In this document: positions 1 to 8,496 of the stretch, one piece after another | Numbering within the stretch: position 1 is the stretch's first letter | How the letters are laid out: each line of letters starts with the position of its first letter | NCBI RefSeq assembly: GCF_003025555.1 | Contig: NZ_PYMH01000012.1 | Location: 110,021-174,020 of the forward strand | DNA length: 64,000 nucleotides | Source: Photobacterium lutimaris | GTDB taxonomy: Bacteria; Pseudomonadota; Gammaproteobacteria; Enterobacterales; Vibrionaceae | Direction of reading: 5' to 3' | The notes under the pieces: generated by a model | The model's database searches: none | Told to the model about the DNA's origin: nothing | The model's input: only the letters and a program-made list of their open reading frames with translations | Position numbers and translations under genes: made by a program

Positions 1-474
1 GAAGCGCCAGCCGAGGTTGCTTCCCTGCCCAGCCGTATTTTCAATCACTGCGACGACATCGGGTACCTCTGCGTGTGCCAGGTTGATGGACTCGGCAATC
101 AAAGAAAGGCAGTCGGTTTCAGGGATTTTTTTCAAATGGCTACCCGGGTGGAAGTTCAGCAAGTGCAACCCGAGTTGCTCGCAACGGGCCATTTCATCAA
201 TAAACGCGTTGCGTGACTTTTCCAGCTTCTCACTCTCCGGTGCCCCGAGGTTTATCAGGTATGAATCATGAGGGAGAATGGCATCGGGGCTGAAGCCGTA
301 TTGCTGACAGCGCGCCTTGAATGCCGTGATGACATCTTGCTCCAGCGGCTTGGCGGCCCACTGGCGCTGATTTTTGGTGAATAGAGCAAACGCATTGGCA
401 CCAATCTTATTGGCATTTTCTGGCGAGTGATGTACTCCGCCGGCTGCGGATACGTGCGCACCAATTAATTTCAT
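1..474 (-). CDS. nfo: Endonuclease IV (AP endonuclease), N-terminal part, cut by the left edge
   Basis: Cleaves DNA 5' of abasic sites in base excision repair; cytoplasmic, metal dependent. The visible 158 codons begin MKLIGAHVSAAGGV and contain AFALFTKNQRQW, the metal-site motif NFHPGSH and, at the cut edge, ENTAGQGSNLGWRF. These occur in the same order in E. coli Nfo (about 285 aa, from memory), so roughly the first 55% is present and the rest lies off the window. The start is the ATG at 472-474; no stop interrupts the frame to base 1. It is divergent from grcA across a 546-bp gap. Confidence 0.93.
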   Translation of the reverse strand, partial: MKLIGAHVSAAGGVHHSPENANKIGANAFALFTKNQRQWAAKPLEQDVITAFKARCQQYGFSPDAILPHDSYLINLGAPESEKLEKSRNAFIDEMARCEQLGLHLLNFHPGSHLKKIPETDCLSLIAESINLAHAEVPDVVAVIENTAGQGSNLGWRF

Positions 475-1020
475 TTTTTTCCTACTTTAATGTTTTTCAT
501 TTTAAGCACCGATTGTACGTTATTTATCAACGTCAGCGCTTACAGATTGATCAGGACAAAAACGCCTTTTCCGAGAGGTTAGGGGAATAGCGCTCATTTT
601 TTTGTTGTAATTTTACTACAAATGATCCACTCAAATATTTTTTAAATGATAACGCATTAGTTAAAAACCCATAAAAATGCGGGTTAGTTGACCTAGCTCA
701 ATAAAATCGCCCTGCGAAATTTAAGGTTTTTTGTTGTAATTTGATCTAAATCAATACACAATTAGCACCATCGAGATATATAATACGCAACTCAACAAGA
801 AAATAGAAAAAACTAACGACACCCCCGACAAGCGGAGATTGTGAATTATAACTACTAAAAAATATGGCTTATGACGGTTGGAACCTTTTGCTCACAAGGC
901 TTCTCATTATCATAAATACCGACATCCGGTCGTATTTTTCACTAGTCATAATTTTGCAAAATCAGGCTTAAACCTCAGGGGTTAGGTCATAAAAATAAGT
1001 CTTATACGGAGAAGAAAGTC
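475..1020. other. Divergent intergenic region between nfo and grcA
   Basis: No credible ORF. It holds the grcA promoter (741-784) and, between the inferred transcription start near 790 and the ATG at 1021, an unusually long leader of about 230 nt. A weak hairpin followed by a T run lies near 915-940 (TACCGAC against GTCGTA with a bulge). It could be a partial terminator in the grcA leader, but the stem is imperfect. The nfo promoter must also lie here; I could not identify it. Confidence 0.5.
741..784 (+). promoter_or_regulatory. FNR-type anaerobic promoter of grcA
   Basis: TTGATCTAAATCAA at 741-754 is a perfect match to the FNR consensus TTGATNNNNATCAA. A perfect -10 hexamer TATAAT lies at 779-784. 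A start at 789-790 would place the box centre (747.5) at about -41.5 to -42.5, the class II activator position. In E. coli, grcA (yfiD) is an FNR/ArcA-activated gene, so site and target agree. The start site itself is inferred. Confidence 0.8.
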
Positions 1021-1398
1021 ATGATCCAAGGTATTCAAATCACTAAATCAGCTAACGATGACCTACTAAACTCGATCTGGTTGCTTGATTCAGAAACTAA
1101 CGAAGCTCGCTGTGTTGCAGCATCTGCTGGTTTCGAAGCAGACCAAGTGATCCCAGCCGCTGATCTAGGCGAGTACGAGTCTCGCGAAGTTGCTATCGAA
1201 GCGCCAGCTAAGATCGAAGGCGGTCAGCACCTGAACGTTAACGTTCTTAAGCGTGAGACCCTGGAAGATGCTGCTAAGCACCCAGAAAAATACCCTCAGC
1301 TAACTATCCGTGTATCTGGCTACGCGGTACGCTTCAACTCTCTGACGGTAGAGCAGCAGCGTGACGTTATCGCTCGTACTTTCACTAACAGCCTGTAA
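1021..1398 (+). CDS. grcA: Autonomous glycyl radical cofactor GrcA (YfiD)
   Basis: A 125-residue stand-alone glycyl radical domain that replaces the damaged C-terminus of pyruvate formate-lyase after oxygen exposure; activated by PFL activase; cytoplasmic. The radical motif RVSGYAVRFNSL is present with the predicted radical glycine at residue 100, preceded by GGQHLNVNVL and HPEKYPQLTIRVSG. Length matches E. coli YfiD closely. A GGAG-type ribosome site (ACGGAGAAG) lies just upstream of the ATG. Monocistronic: its own FNR-type promoter and a terminator at 1416-1446 bracket it. The family and the promoter both indicate oxygen-limited expression, fitting the arcA/arcB genes found later in the window. 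Confidence 0.97.
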   Translation: MIQGIQITKSANDDLLNSIWLLDSETNEARCVAASAGFEADQVIPAADLGEYESREVAIEAPAKIEGGQHLNVNVLKRETLEDAAKHPEKYPQLTIRVSGYAVRFNSLTVEQQRDVIARTFTNSL

Positions 1399-1415
1399 TT
1401 ACAGCTGCTGTTAGT

Positions 1416-1446
1416 AAAAAACGGTACCTACGGGTGCCGTTTTTTT
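1416..1446 (+). terminator. Rho-independent terminator of grcA
   Basis: Stem ACGGTACC (1421-1428) pairs with GGTGCCGT (1433-1440) around a TACG loop, with one G-T wobble, followed by seven T (1440-1446). Confidence 0.85.
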
Positions 1447-1456
1447 ATGTCTCACG

Positions 1457-1711
1457 CACACCATTCACCTCTCTGGCTCGACAATCACGCTGGTCACCGG
1501 CTCCACGGCGGTAATGGCTGCACTTGGATTGATGGCATCGATGCTTGGTTTTGGAGAAGCGGAACTGGCATTGATGATTGCATTATATATGGCCCAGGAC
1601 AGCTTCGGTACCACCTGTAATATTACCGGTGATGGCGCTATCTCTCTGTGGGTCAACAAATTTGCCAAGCAGTCTCCGCAAGCGGAAAATATTGAACAGA
1701 CACAGAATTAA
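1457..1711 (+). pseudogene. Remnant of a dicarboxylate/amino acid:cation symporter (C-terminal fragment)
   Basis: The reading frame entering just after the grcA terminator gives IHLSGSTITLVTG followed directly by AVMAALGLMASMLGF and then DSFGTTCNITGDGAISLW, ending at a stop at 1709-1711. The same blocks occur in the intact symporter at 2016-3224 (IHMSGSAISIT, AVMAAVGLLGSMMGF, TACNITGDGALALWVDKF), where about 40 residues separate the first two. The fragment therefore lacks the whole N-terminal two thirds and carries an internal deletion. An ATG at 1514 would give only 65 aa with no plausible ribosome site. I read it as a decayed tandem paralogue, not a working gene. It still has its own terminator. 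Confidence 0.8.
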
Positions 1712-1745
1712 GCAAAAAAGCAGAGAATGAATCTCCCTTTTTGTC

Positions 1746-1775
1746 AATAGCAGGCTGATTGCCTGCTATTTTTTT
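1746..1775 (+). terminator. Terminator behind the symporter remnant
   Basis: A perfect 10-bp stem, AATAGCAGGC (1746-1755) with GCCTGCTATT (1761-1770), loop TGATT, then a run of T. It is a strong intrinsic terminator left behind a gene that no longer exists. Confidence 0.88.
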
Positions 1776-2015
1776 GCTTGCTAGCACACAAAAACCACCG
1801 AACACTACTAACAAATGTTCATCACCTTAACTTATGTCAAAGAAGTAACCGTTTAGAAGGGAATAGCCGCAAACACTTTTAATTTTGTAGCTAGTACGAC
1901 ATAAAAAGCCCGCTTTTTTGGCATCCCTTATCGGGAAGTGATACAACACCCTCCGCCAAACTAGAGCGCATTAATCTCTTTATATTTCTCAAACTCCTCG
2001 ATAGGAACTTTGACA
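1776..2015. other. Intergenic region upstream of the intact symporter
   Basis: AT-rich; no ORF on either strand that I can support. It presumably contains the symporter promoter, but I could not pick out a convincing -35/-10 pair. A ribosome site AGGAA (2003-2007) sits at its end. Confidence 0.35.
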
Positions 2016-3224
2016 ATGAAACTTATTCTAAAACTTCTTGCAGGTATTGTGGCAGGTATTCTTGTCGGCCTGTTTGCGCCTGATTTACTAGTGCAAATTC
2101 TCATAACCATGAAAGCACTTATCAGCCAGCTGATTGGTTTTACTATTCCCCTGTTGATTCTATTTTTTGTTACCAGCGGCATTGCCAACCTACCGAAAAA
2201 CTCCGGCAAACTGCTCGGTAAAACAGTCGGTCTGAGTTACCTTTCAACCATGGGGGCTGGTGCAATGGCCTACTTGGTTGCCAGCCAGGTATTGCCGTCG
2301 GTTCTGCATAGCCCAGGTGAAGTTAGCGATGCAGCCCGTACCTTGTCGCCATTGATTGACCTGAAAATCCCACCGATTATGGGGGTAATGACCGCACTCG
2401 CCGTTGCCTTTATCTTTGGGTTGGGGATCACGGCGACCAATAGCGAAAACATGCGCAAATTGAGCGACGAAGGCCGCAACATCATCGAGTTATTCCTATC
2501 GAAAGTCATGGTGCCATCCCTGCCGTTCTACATCTCGGGTGTGTTTGCCGATATGACAATTCAGGGGACCGTGTTCTCAACCCTGAAAACTTTTACCCTT
2601 GTGCTCGTACTGATCATTGCTCTGCACTGGTTATGGCTAAGTCTGCAGTTCCTGACCACAGGCGCACTGCTGGGCCGCTCCCCATTAAAGCTTCTAAAAA
2701 ACATGCTCCCGGCTTACGTCACCGCGATTGGCACCATGTCTTCAGCGGCAAGCCTACCAGTGACCTTGCGCCAGACCCAAGAAAACGGTGTAAAGAAACC
2801 CATTGCCAACTTCGTGGTACCACTTTGTGCCAACATCCACATGTCAGGATCGGCAATCAGTATCACCTCTGTCTGTGTTGCGGTTATCTTGGTAACGGGC
2901 AACGCCACGGTTCCGAGCTTTATTGAAGCTTTGCCGTTTATCGGTATGCTGGGGATCACTATGGTGGCAGCGCCGGGCGCACCGGGCGGCGCTGTCATGG
3001 CAGCTGTAGGCCTATTGGGTTCTATGATGGGTTTTACCGAAGCCATGATTGGCCTGCAAATCGCTCTGCACCTGGCACAAGACGGGTTCGGTACCGCGTG
3101 TAACATCACTGGTGATGGCGCACTAGCCCTATGGGTCGACAAATTTGCTGACGAAGAGGTGTCTGGTGAAACTAACCTAACGGGTACTGAAGTCGATAGT
3201 ACTAAGAGCGAGCAAATCGCCTAA
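2016..3224 (+). CDS. Dicarboxylate/amino acid:cation symporter (DAACS family)
   Basis: Inner-membrane secondary transporter of the GltP/DctA/SstT superfamily, 402 aa. The start is taken as the ATG at 2016, 8 bases behind AGGAA, rather than the in-frame TTG at 2010. The hydrophobic profile gives about eight long segments plus the re-entrant loops of the fold. Family blocks visible are ASLPVTLR, NIHMSGSAI, the glycine-rich APGAPGGAVMAAVG and TACNITGDGALALW. The C-terminal block corresponds to the substrate/cation site region. Substrate cannot be read from sequence; an acidic amino acid or C4-dicarboxylate, or serine/threonine as for SstT, are the family options. Placement next to the threonine operon is suggestive only. 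A truncated paralogue lies immediately upstream. Confidence 0.85.
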   Translation: MKLILKLLAGIVAGILVGLFAPDLLVQILITMKALISQLIGFTIPLLILFFVTSGIANLPKNSGKLLGKTVGLSYLSTMGAGAMAYLVASQVLPSVLHSPGEVSDAARTLSPLIDLKIPPIMGVMTALAVAFIFGLGITATNSENMRKLSDEGRNIIELFLSKVMVPSLPFYISGVFADMTIQGTVFSTLKTFTLVLVLIIALHWLWLSLQFLTTGALLGRSPLKLLKNMLPAYVTAIGTMSSAASLPVTLRQTQENGVKKPIANFVVPLCANIHMSGSAISITSVCVAVILVTGNATVPSFIEALPFIGMLGITMVAAPGAPGGAVMAAVGLLGSMMGFTEAMIGLQIALHLAQDGFGTACNITGDGALALWVDKFADEEVSGETNLTGTEVDSTKSEQIA

Positions 3225-3249
3225 TCAAATGCGATAACATCAAGTGCTA

Positions 3250-3277
3250 AAAAAGGGAGCCTCGGCTCCCTTTTTGT
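3250..3277. terminator. Bidirectional terminator between the symporter and thrC
   Basis: GGGAGCC (3255-3261) pairs with GGCTCCC (3264-3270), extended by flanking A and T runs, so U tracts are produced in both directions. It serves the symporter on the plus strand and the thr operon on the minus strand. Confidence 0.88.
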
Positions 3278-3298
3278 TTAGCGCGATAAAAATTCGCC

Positions 3299-4582
3299 TT
3301 ACTGGACGCTACGCAATACCGCCTTCAGTTGGTCAAAGTCGTTATCACGCTCGACCGACAACAGCTCCATCGCATTGTGCTTGGCCAACGGGGCCGGCAG
3401 GTCGATATCCTTGCCCAGGATCTCATCAACCACTTCTTTGAACTTGGCAGGATGAGCGGTACACAGGAATAAACCGGTTTCGCCTTCGGCCAGCTGCTCG
3501 TTCAATACACGGTAGGCAATAGCACCGTGCGGCTCGCACAGATAACCTTCCTGCTCCATCTGGCGTAAAGTCTCAGCCGTCTGCTCATCATCGACGGCAC
3601 CGTAGCCCAGCTCATCAAGGCCCCAGCCTTTGAGGCGGCAAAGCTCCTCGATACGCGGCCAGTTGTTAGGCTGGCTCACATCCATGGCATTGGAGATAGT
3701 CGGTACGGTTGGTGCCGGCGCCCACTCACCAGTCTGCAGGTAACGCGGCACGGTATCATTGACATTAGTGGCGGCAATGAAGCGTTTCACTGGCAGGCCG
3801 ATGGCTTTTGCCAGCAGACCCGCAGTCAAGTTACCGAAATTGCCACTCGGTACCGCAATGACCAGCTCTTCTCGCTGCACTTTAGGCAACTGAGCAACGG
3901 CTTCGAAGTAATAGCAAATCTGCGCCATTAAACGGCTAATGTTGATTGAGTTAGCGGAGTTCAGGCCAACTTCCTTACGCAACTCGGCATCATCAAACGC
4001 TTGTTTAACCAATGACTGACAGTCATCAAATGTGCCTTCGACAGCAACGGTAGAAATATTACCGCCTAGAGTACAGAACAATTTTTCTTGCAACGGGCTG
4101 ATCTTACCCTTCGGATACAGGATCACCACCTTGATGTTGTCCATACCGTAAAAAGCGTGGGCCACAGCAGCACCGGTATCCCCGGATGTCGCTGTCAGGA
4201 TAGTGATTTTGCCATCGCTGTCAGAAACGGCTGCCAGTGACTGGGCCATAAATCGGCCACCGAAATCCTTGAAGGCCAGTGTTGGGCCATGGAACAACTC
4301 AAGGGCGTACACCCCTTCCTTGACCGACTTAACCGGTGCAGTGAACTGGAAAGCATTGCCGACCATTTGGGAGACGGTCTCAACGGCCAGCTCCTCACCG
4401 ATAAACGCCGACAGAATTGCGGTACTACGGCTGACAAAATCTAGCTCCAGCAACGCATCGACATTGTCGAAAGACGGCAGTTCCGCCGGGAAAAACAAGC
4501 CTTGGTTACTGCCGAGGCCTTGGCGTACCGCCTGGCCGAAAGAAACCTGCTCTTGATGATCTTTTAGGTTATATAGCTTCAT
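3299..4582 (-). CDS. thrC: Threonine synthase
   Basis: Converts O-phosphohomoserine to threonine and phosphate, the last step of threonine synthesis; PLP enzyme, cytoplasmic. 427 aa, essentially the length of E. coli ThrC. N-terminus MKLYNLKDHQEQVSFGQAVR. The PLP-binding lysine is K105 in FHGPTLAFKDFGGRF; TATSGDTGAAVAHAF and the phosphate-binding VPSGNFGNLTAG are also present. It is the promoter-distal gene of thrABC, starting 2 bases after the thrB stop, with AGGAAGTGAG ahead of the ATG inside the end of thrB. Expression is governed by the attenuator upstream of thrA. Confidence 0.97.
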   Translation of the reverse strand: MKLYNLKDHQEQVSFGQAVRQGLGSNQGLFFPAELPSFDNVDALLELDFVSRSTAILSAFIGEELAVETVSQMVGNAFQFTAPVKSVKEGVYALELFHGPTLAFKDFGGRFMAQSLAAVSDSDGKITILTATSGDTGAAVAHAFYGMDNIKVVILYPKGKISPLQEKLFCTLGGNISTVAVEGTFDDCQSLVKQAFDDAELRKEVGLNSANSINISRLMAQICYYFEAVAQLPKVQREELVIAVPSGNFGNLTAGLLAKAIGLPVKRFIAATNVNDTVPRYLQTGEWAPAPTVPTISNAMDVSQPNNWPRIEELCRLKGWGLDELGYGAVDDEQTAETLRQMEQEGYLCEPHGAIAYRVLNEQLAEGETGLFLCTAHPAKFKEVVDEILGKDIDLPAPLAKHNAMELLSVERDNDFDQLKAVLRSVQ

Positions 4583-4584
4583 GG

Positions 4585-5541
4585 TTACAGCTCACTTCCT
4601 GTTACTTTTGAGCCCTGTCCGTCCAAACGACAGACATGGACAAATCCTTCTTCATTCTGAACATAATGATCTTGCAACCATCGTGCAATACGTTTTGCGA
4701 CTTCGAGGTCATCACACACGGTAAACATGGTAGGCCCCGAGCCAGAGATCCCACTAGCCAGCGCACCAGCTTCCAGCGCATACTGCCGCGCATTGGCAAA
4801 ACCAGGAAGTAAACGTTCACGGTATGGCTCAGCTACCACATCTTTGATCATTTTCGCCGCCAACGCCGGTTGATCTGAATGGCAAGCATGGATAAAGCCC
4901 CCTAGATAGCGACCATGGGCAATCACATCCTGACGGCGGTACTGGGATGGCAGAATCGCTCGGGCTTCCGCAGTCGGCACCTTAATGCCGGGATAGGCCA
5001 TCACCCAATACCAGTCATCAAAACAAGGGACTGACTGGCTGATGATACCCAGTTCCTCGACCATAAACTGCAAACCGCCCAAGTAGCAGGGGGCTACATT
5101 GTCGTAATGCAAGCTGCCGGAAATCTCCGCTTCCATCTCGCCCATCAGAGCCAATAACTCAGTCTCATCAAGTGGCTGATCATGAAAGCGGTTAAGCGCA
5201 TCAAGCGCCGCCACAATCGAGCAGGCGCTCGAGCCTAGGCCCGAGCCAATTGGCATGTTCTTTTCCAAAGTCAGGGCTACAGGCTTGAGCGCAGCACCTT
5301 TCTTATCAAGCTCACGGGCAAACACCTGCCAGCAACGGTAAACAATATTCTCTTCTACCTGTTTAGGCAGCTTATCGACAAATGCTCCGACGCATTTCAG
5401 CGAGAAAGACTGCTCACCCTCTGCGGCCAAAACTCGATCGCCCAGCAAGGTGCCATCGATAGGGGACACCGCGGCCCCCAACACATCAAAACCAACACTG
5501 ACATTACCAATCGATGCCGGTGCATAAACCACTACACTCAT
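4585..5541 (-). CDS. thrB: Homoserine kinase
   Basis: Phosphorylates homoserine to O-phosphohomoserine with ATP. 318 aa GHMP-kinase fold: N-terminal VYAPASIGNVSVGFDVLG, ATP-binding loop PIGSGLGSSACS at residues 97-108, and C-terminal motif GISGSGPTMF. It is packed between thrA (one base apart) and thrC (two bases apart), so translational coupling is likely. Nothing is missing or unusual compared with the family. Confidence 0.97.
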   Translation of the reverse strand: MSVVVYAPASIGNVSVGFDVLGAAVSPIDGTLLGDRVLAAEGEQSFSLKCVGAFVDKLPKQVEENIVYRCWQVFARELDKKGAALKPVALTLEKNMPIGSGLGSSACSIVAALDALNRFHDQPLDETELLALMGEMEAEISGSLHYDNVAPCYLGGLQFMVEELGIISQSVPCFDDWYWVMAYPGIKVPTAEARAILPSQYRRQDVIAHGRYLGGFIHACHSDQPALAAKMIKDVVAEPYRERLLPGFANARQYALEAGALASGISGSGPTMFTVCDDLEVAKRIARWLQDHYVQNEEGFVHVCRLDGQGSKVTGSEL

Positions 5542-5542
5542 C

Positions 5543-8002
5543 TTAAACTCCTAGTTTCCAGCCCAGCGTACGCATCAAGTCTGCAAATACCCCGGCAGCC
5601 GTCACTTCAGTACCGGCACCGTAACCTCTCAGCACCAACGGGATTGGCTGGTAGTAGCGACTGTAGAAAGCCAGCGCGTTCTCACCATCCTTGATCTTGA
5701 ACATCGGATCATCCGGATTGACAGCAGCCATCTTCACCGCACATTTACCGTCTGTAATTTCACCGACATAGCGCAGTACCTTGCTTTCGCTCGCGGCTTG
5801 TTCAATCAGTTCGGCAAAGTAGGCATCCGCTTCAGGCAGTCGGGCCATGAAGTCATCAACAGACCCCTCGGCATCAAAGCCCGGCGGTAGGGCCTGCTCG
5901 ACCACCACATCTTCCAGCTCCAGCGCCATACCCGCTTCCCTTGCCAGGATCAGTAGTTTACGGGCAACATCCATTCCCGACAGGTCATCGCGCGGATCCG
6001 GCTCGGTAAAGCCGTTATTTCGCGCCACTGTCGTTGCCTCGCTGAAGCTCATCCCTTCATCTAGCTTGCCAAAAATAAAAGACAGAGAGCCAGACAGAAT
6101 ACCCGAGAAGCGCTCAAGCTCATCACCGGCAGCCATCAGGTTCTGCAGGTTTTCAATCACTGGCAGACCTGCCCCCACCGTGGTGTCATACATGAACTTA
6201 CGGCGCATTGAACGTGCCGCCTGACGAAGCTGCTGGTAGTAGGCCATGCTGGCCGTATTGGCTTTCTTGTTCGGAGTGATCACGTGGAAACCCGCCGATA
6301 GGAAATCGACATACTGCTCGGCAATACCCTGATCGGAAGTACAATCAATGACAATCGGATTGATCACATGGTGACGCCTTACCAGCTGGATCATCCGCGC
6401 GAGGCTCAGCGGCTCATCGGCCTGGCCCATCGAATCACGCCAGTTTTCCAGCGGCAAGCCATTGCTATCGAGCAGCAGGCCCTTGCTGTTGGCCAAACCG
6501 CACACTCGGATCACGATACCGTTCTCGGCCAATTTGGCCTGCTGGCGCTGGATCTGATCGACCAGCTCGCCGCCGACACCACCGACCCCGATCACGAATA
6601 CATCGAGGAAGTGCTGGCTGTTGAATAGGTTCTCGTGACAAGCCTTCACCGACTCTGACACTTTATTATCTGGGATCACCGCAGAGATCGCCCGCTCAGA
6701 AGAGCCCTGGGCAATGGCCACGATGTTGACATCCACTTCCGACAGCGAGGTGAAGAAACGCGACGCAACGCCGCGGGAGGTACGCATACCGTCACCAACC
6801 AACGTCACGATAGCCACGTTATCCATAAACTCGACCGGCTCAAGCAGCCCTTCTTTGAGCTCCAGCTCAAAATGATTCTTGAGTGCACGCTGGGCCTCCA
6901 GCTTATCGCAGCTCTCGATACAGAAGCTGATGCTGTACTCCGATGACGACTGAGTGATAAGAACAATCGATACGCCAGCTGAGGACATCGCCCCAAAGAC
7001 ACGGGCCGCCATACCGACCATGCCCTTCATACCCGGACCGGACACATTGACCATTGTGAGCTCTTTAAGGGTCGTGATCCCCTTGATATCCAGCTTATCT
7101 TCGCCGGTATCAAGACCAATCAAGGTCCCGGCCCCTTGTGGATTGAAACTGTTTTTGATCAGGCAAGGGATGTGGAACTGGGCAATCGGAGCAATGGTTT
7201 TCGGATGCAGCACTGACGCACCGAAGTAAGACAGCTCCATCGCTTCTTGGTAACTCAATGACTTGAGTAGGCGGGCATCAGGTACCAGACGGGGATCGCA
7301 ACTGTAGACACCATCAACATCGGTCCAGATTTCACAGCTCTCGGCGCGCAGACAGGCAGCCAACACCGCCGCTGAATAATCTGATCCATTACGGCCAAGA
7401 GTGACCAACTCGCCTTTTTCGTTACCGGCTGTGAAGCCCGGCATGATATTGACATGATCCTGCGGCAGTGGATTTTGACGGAAGTTCTGTGTTGAAGCTT
7501 CGATATCAACATGGGCTTCCAAGTATTCACCATGCGCCAGCAGATAGGCCACAGGGTCAATCAAACTGGCCTGATGGCCCTTGGCCTGCAGCAATGACTG
7601 CATAATGACAATCGAGAGCCTTTCACCCTTGCTGATGATTTTGGCATAAACATTGTCGGGGCATAAACCCAGCAATTTGATACCGTGAACGTATTGCTTT
7701 AGCTGACCCAGAGAGCTTGCCAGTTTGGCATCCAAGGCTGCTTTGTCGAACCCCGGTTCGGCAGCTTTAAGCCCGCCCAGCAATTCATTGAACACCGTTT
7801 CCAAATCGGCCAGCTGTACATCCGCCTCACCAAACTGGATGCTATTTTCAATCACCGATACTAATTTATTCGTCACTTTGCCCGGCGCCGACAGCACCAC
7901 AGACACCGGTCCCTGCTGGGCATTGTTGGTAATGATATCTGCTGCTCGAGCAAACCGGTCGGCATCGGCCAACGATGAACCACCAAACTTAAATACTCGC
8001 AT
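5543..8002 (-). CDS. thrA: Bifunctional aspartokinase I / homoserine dehydrogenase I
   Basis: Catalyses the first and third steps of the threonine branch: aspartate to aspartyl phosphate, and aspartate semialdehyde to homoserine. 819 aa, as in E. coli ThrA. The aspartokinase domain begins at MRVFKFGGSSLADADRF and includes TLGRNGSDYSAAVLA; a tandem ACT regulatory region follows (around VSIVLITQSSSEYSISF and VNIVAIAQGSSERAIS). The homoserine dehydrogenase domain starts with the nucleotide-binding loop VIGVGGVGGELV near residue 470, with TPNKKANT and GILSGSLSFIFG further on. The ACT domains imply threonine feedback inhibition, as known for the family. First structural gene of the operon, preceded by the thrL attenuator. 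Confidence 0.97.
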   Translation of the reverse strand: MRVFKFGGSSLADADRFARAADIITNNAQQGPVSVVLSAPGKVTNKLVSVIENSIQFGEADVQLADLETVFNELLGGLKAAEPGFDKAALDAKLASSLGQLKQYVHGIKLLGLCPDNVYAKIISKGERLSIVIMQSLLQAKGHQASLIDPVAYLLAHGEYLEAHVDIEASTQNFRQNPLPQDHVNIMPGFTAGNEKGELVTLGRNGSDYSAAVLAACLRAESCEIWTDVDGVYSCDPRLVPDARLLKSLSYQEAMELSYFGASVLHPKTIAPIAQFHIPCLIKNSFNPQGAGTLIGLDTGEDKLDIKGITTLKELTMVNVSGPGMKGMVGMAARVFGAMSSAGVSIVLITQSSSEYSISFCIESCDKLEAQRALKNHFELELKEGLLEPVEFMDNVAIVTLVGDGMRTSRGVASRFFTSLSEVDVNIVAIAQGSSERAISAVIPDNKVSESVKACHENLFNSQHFLDVFVIGVGGVGGELVDQIQRQQAKLAENGIVIRVCGLANSKGLLLDSNGLPLENWRDSMGQADEPLSLARMIQLVRRHHVINPIVIDCTSDQGIAEQYVDFLSAGFHVITPNKKANTASMAYYQQLRQAARSMRRKFMYDTTVGAGLPVIENLQNLMAAGDELERFSGILSGSLSFIFGKLDEGMSFSEATTVARNNGFTEPDPRDDLSGMDVARKLLILAREAGMALELEDVVVEQALPPGFDAEGSVDDFMARLPEADAYFAELIEQAASESKVLRYVGEITDGKCAVKMAAVNPDDPMFKIKDGENALAFYSRYYQPIPLVLRGYGAGTEVTAAGVFADLMRTLGWKLGV

Positions 8003-8074
8003 TCCCTACTCCCACAACTTCCTAAAACGTGCCCCTGGACGCTACCTTGCCACTCCAGGATGAAATATCTGGTC

Positions 8075-8140
8075 AAAAAAAAGCCCACATCATTTTGGGA
8101 TGTGGGCTTTTTTCTGCAATTCTTTTGCGCATCAGCCCAC
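8075..8140 (-). promoter_or_regulatory. Thr operon attenuator (antiterminator and terminator)
   Basis: On the minus strand GCCCACATC (8107-8099) pairs with GATGTGGGC (8091-8083), loop of 7, followed by eight U (8082-8075): an intrinsic terminator between thrL and thrA. The alternative pairing is visible: GTGGGCT (8140-8134), overlapping the end of thrL, is complementary to AGCCCAC in the 5' arm of the terminator. A third hairpin, GGCACC with GGTGCT inside thrL, can sequester that region when the leader is fully translated. This is the layout expected for ribosome-stalling attenuation. Confidence 0.88.
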
Positions 8141-8203
8141 CCCAGCACCCATGGTGCCGGTAATAATAATGGTGGTGGTATTCATGCCGAATGCGTTAAA
8201 CAT
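8132..8203 (-). CDS. thrL: Thr operon leader peptide (too short for routine calling)
   Basis: A 23-codon ORF reads MFNAFGMNTTTIIITGTMGA then GVG and stop. The run Thr-Thr-Thr-Ile-Ile-Ile-Thr followed by another Thr is the stalling cassette expected for regulation by charged tRNA-Thr and tRNA-Ile, as in enterobacterial ThrL. AGGACA lies 5 bases before the ATG at 8203. An internal ATG at 8185 would give a 17-residue version but has no ribosome site. The stop codon sits 25 bases before the terminator stem. Confidence 0.9.
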   Translation of the reverse strand: MFNAFGMNTTTIIITGTMGAGVG

Positions 8204-8496
8204 AGCTGTCCTAAACAGATAACCGATAATATGTATGCATTAACGTTTACCGTAATCACATACCGGAGTCAACTTTATTCTTACCGGCATCTGTTGAAAT
8301 AACTGTCAAAACGCGGTCATTTAACACATTCAAGCCATGCTATAACAGTATAATTAGCATCAAATTATTGCAGTTAACCTAAACTCCATGCATAGTAGAA
8401 ACGGTGAATAATTAATCAAAACGGAATAATGTGCCGATTGATGGCACCAACGTGCCGGTACTTGTAGGCTAACTTCAGTAGAATTAGGGAGCCCGG
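8204..8496. other. Divergent intergenic region between thrL and aceK
   Basis: It must hold the promoter of thrLABC on the minus strand and of aceK on the plus strand. On the minus strand a perfect -35 hexamer TTGACA (8309-8304) and a TTGACT (8272-8267) are visible, but neither has a convincing -10 at 17 bases, so I do not assign a start. No other gene is seen. Confidence 0.4.
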
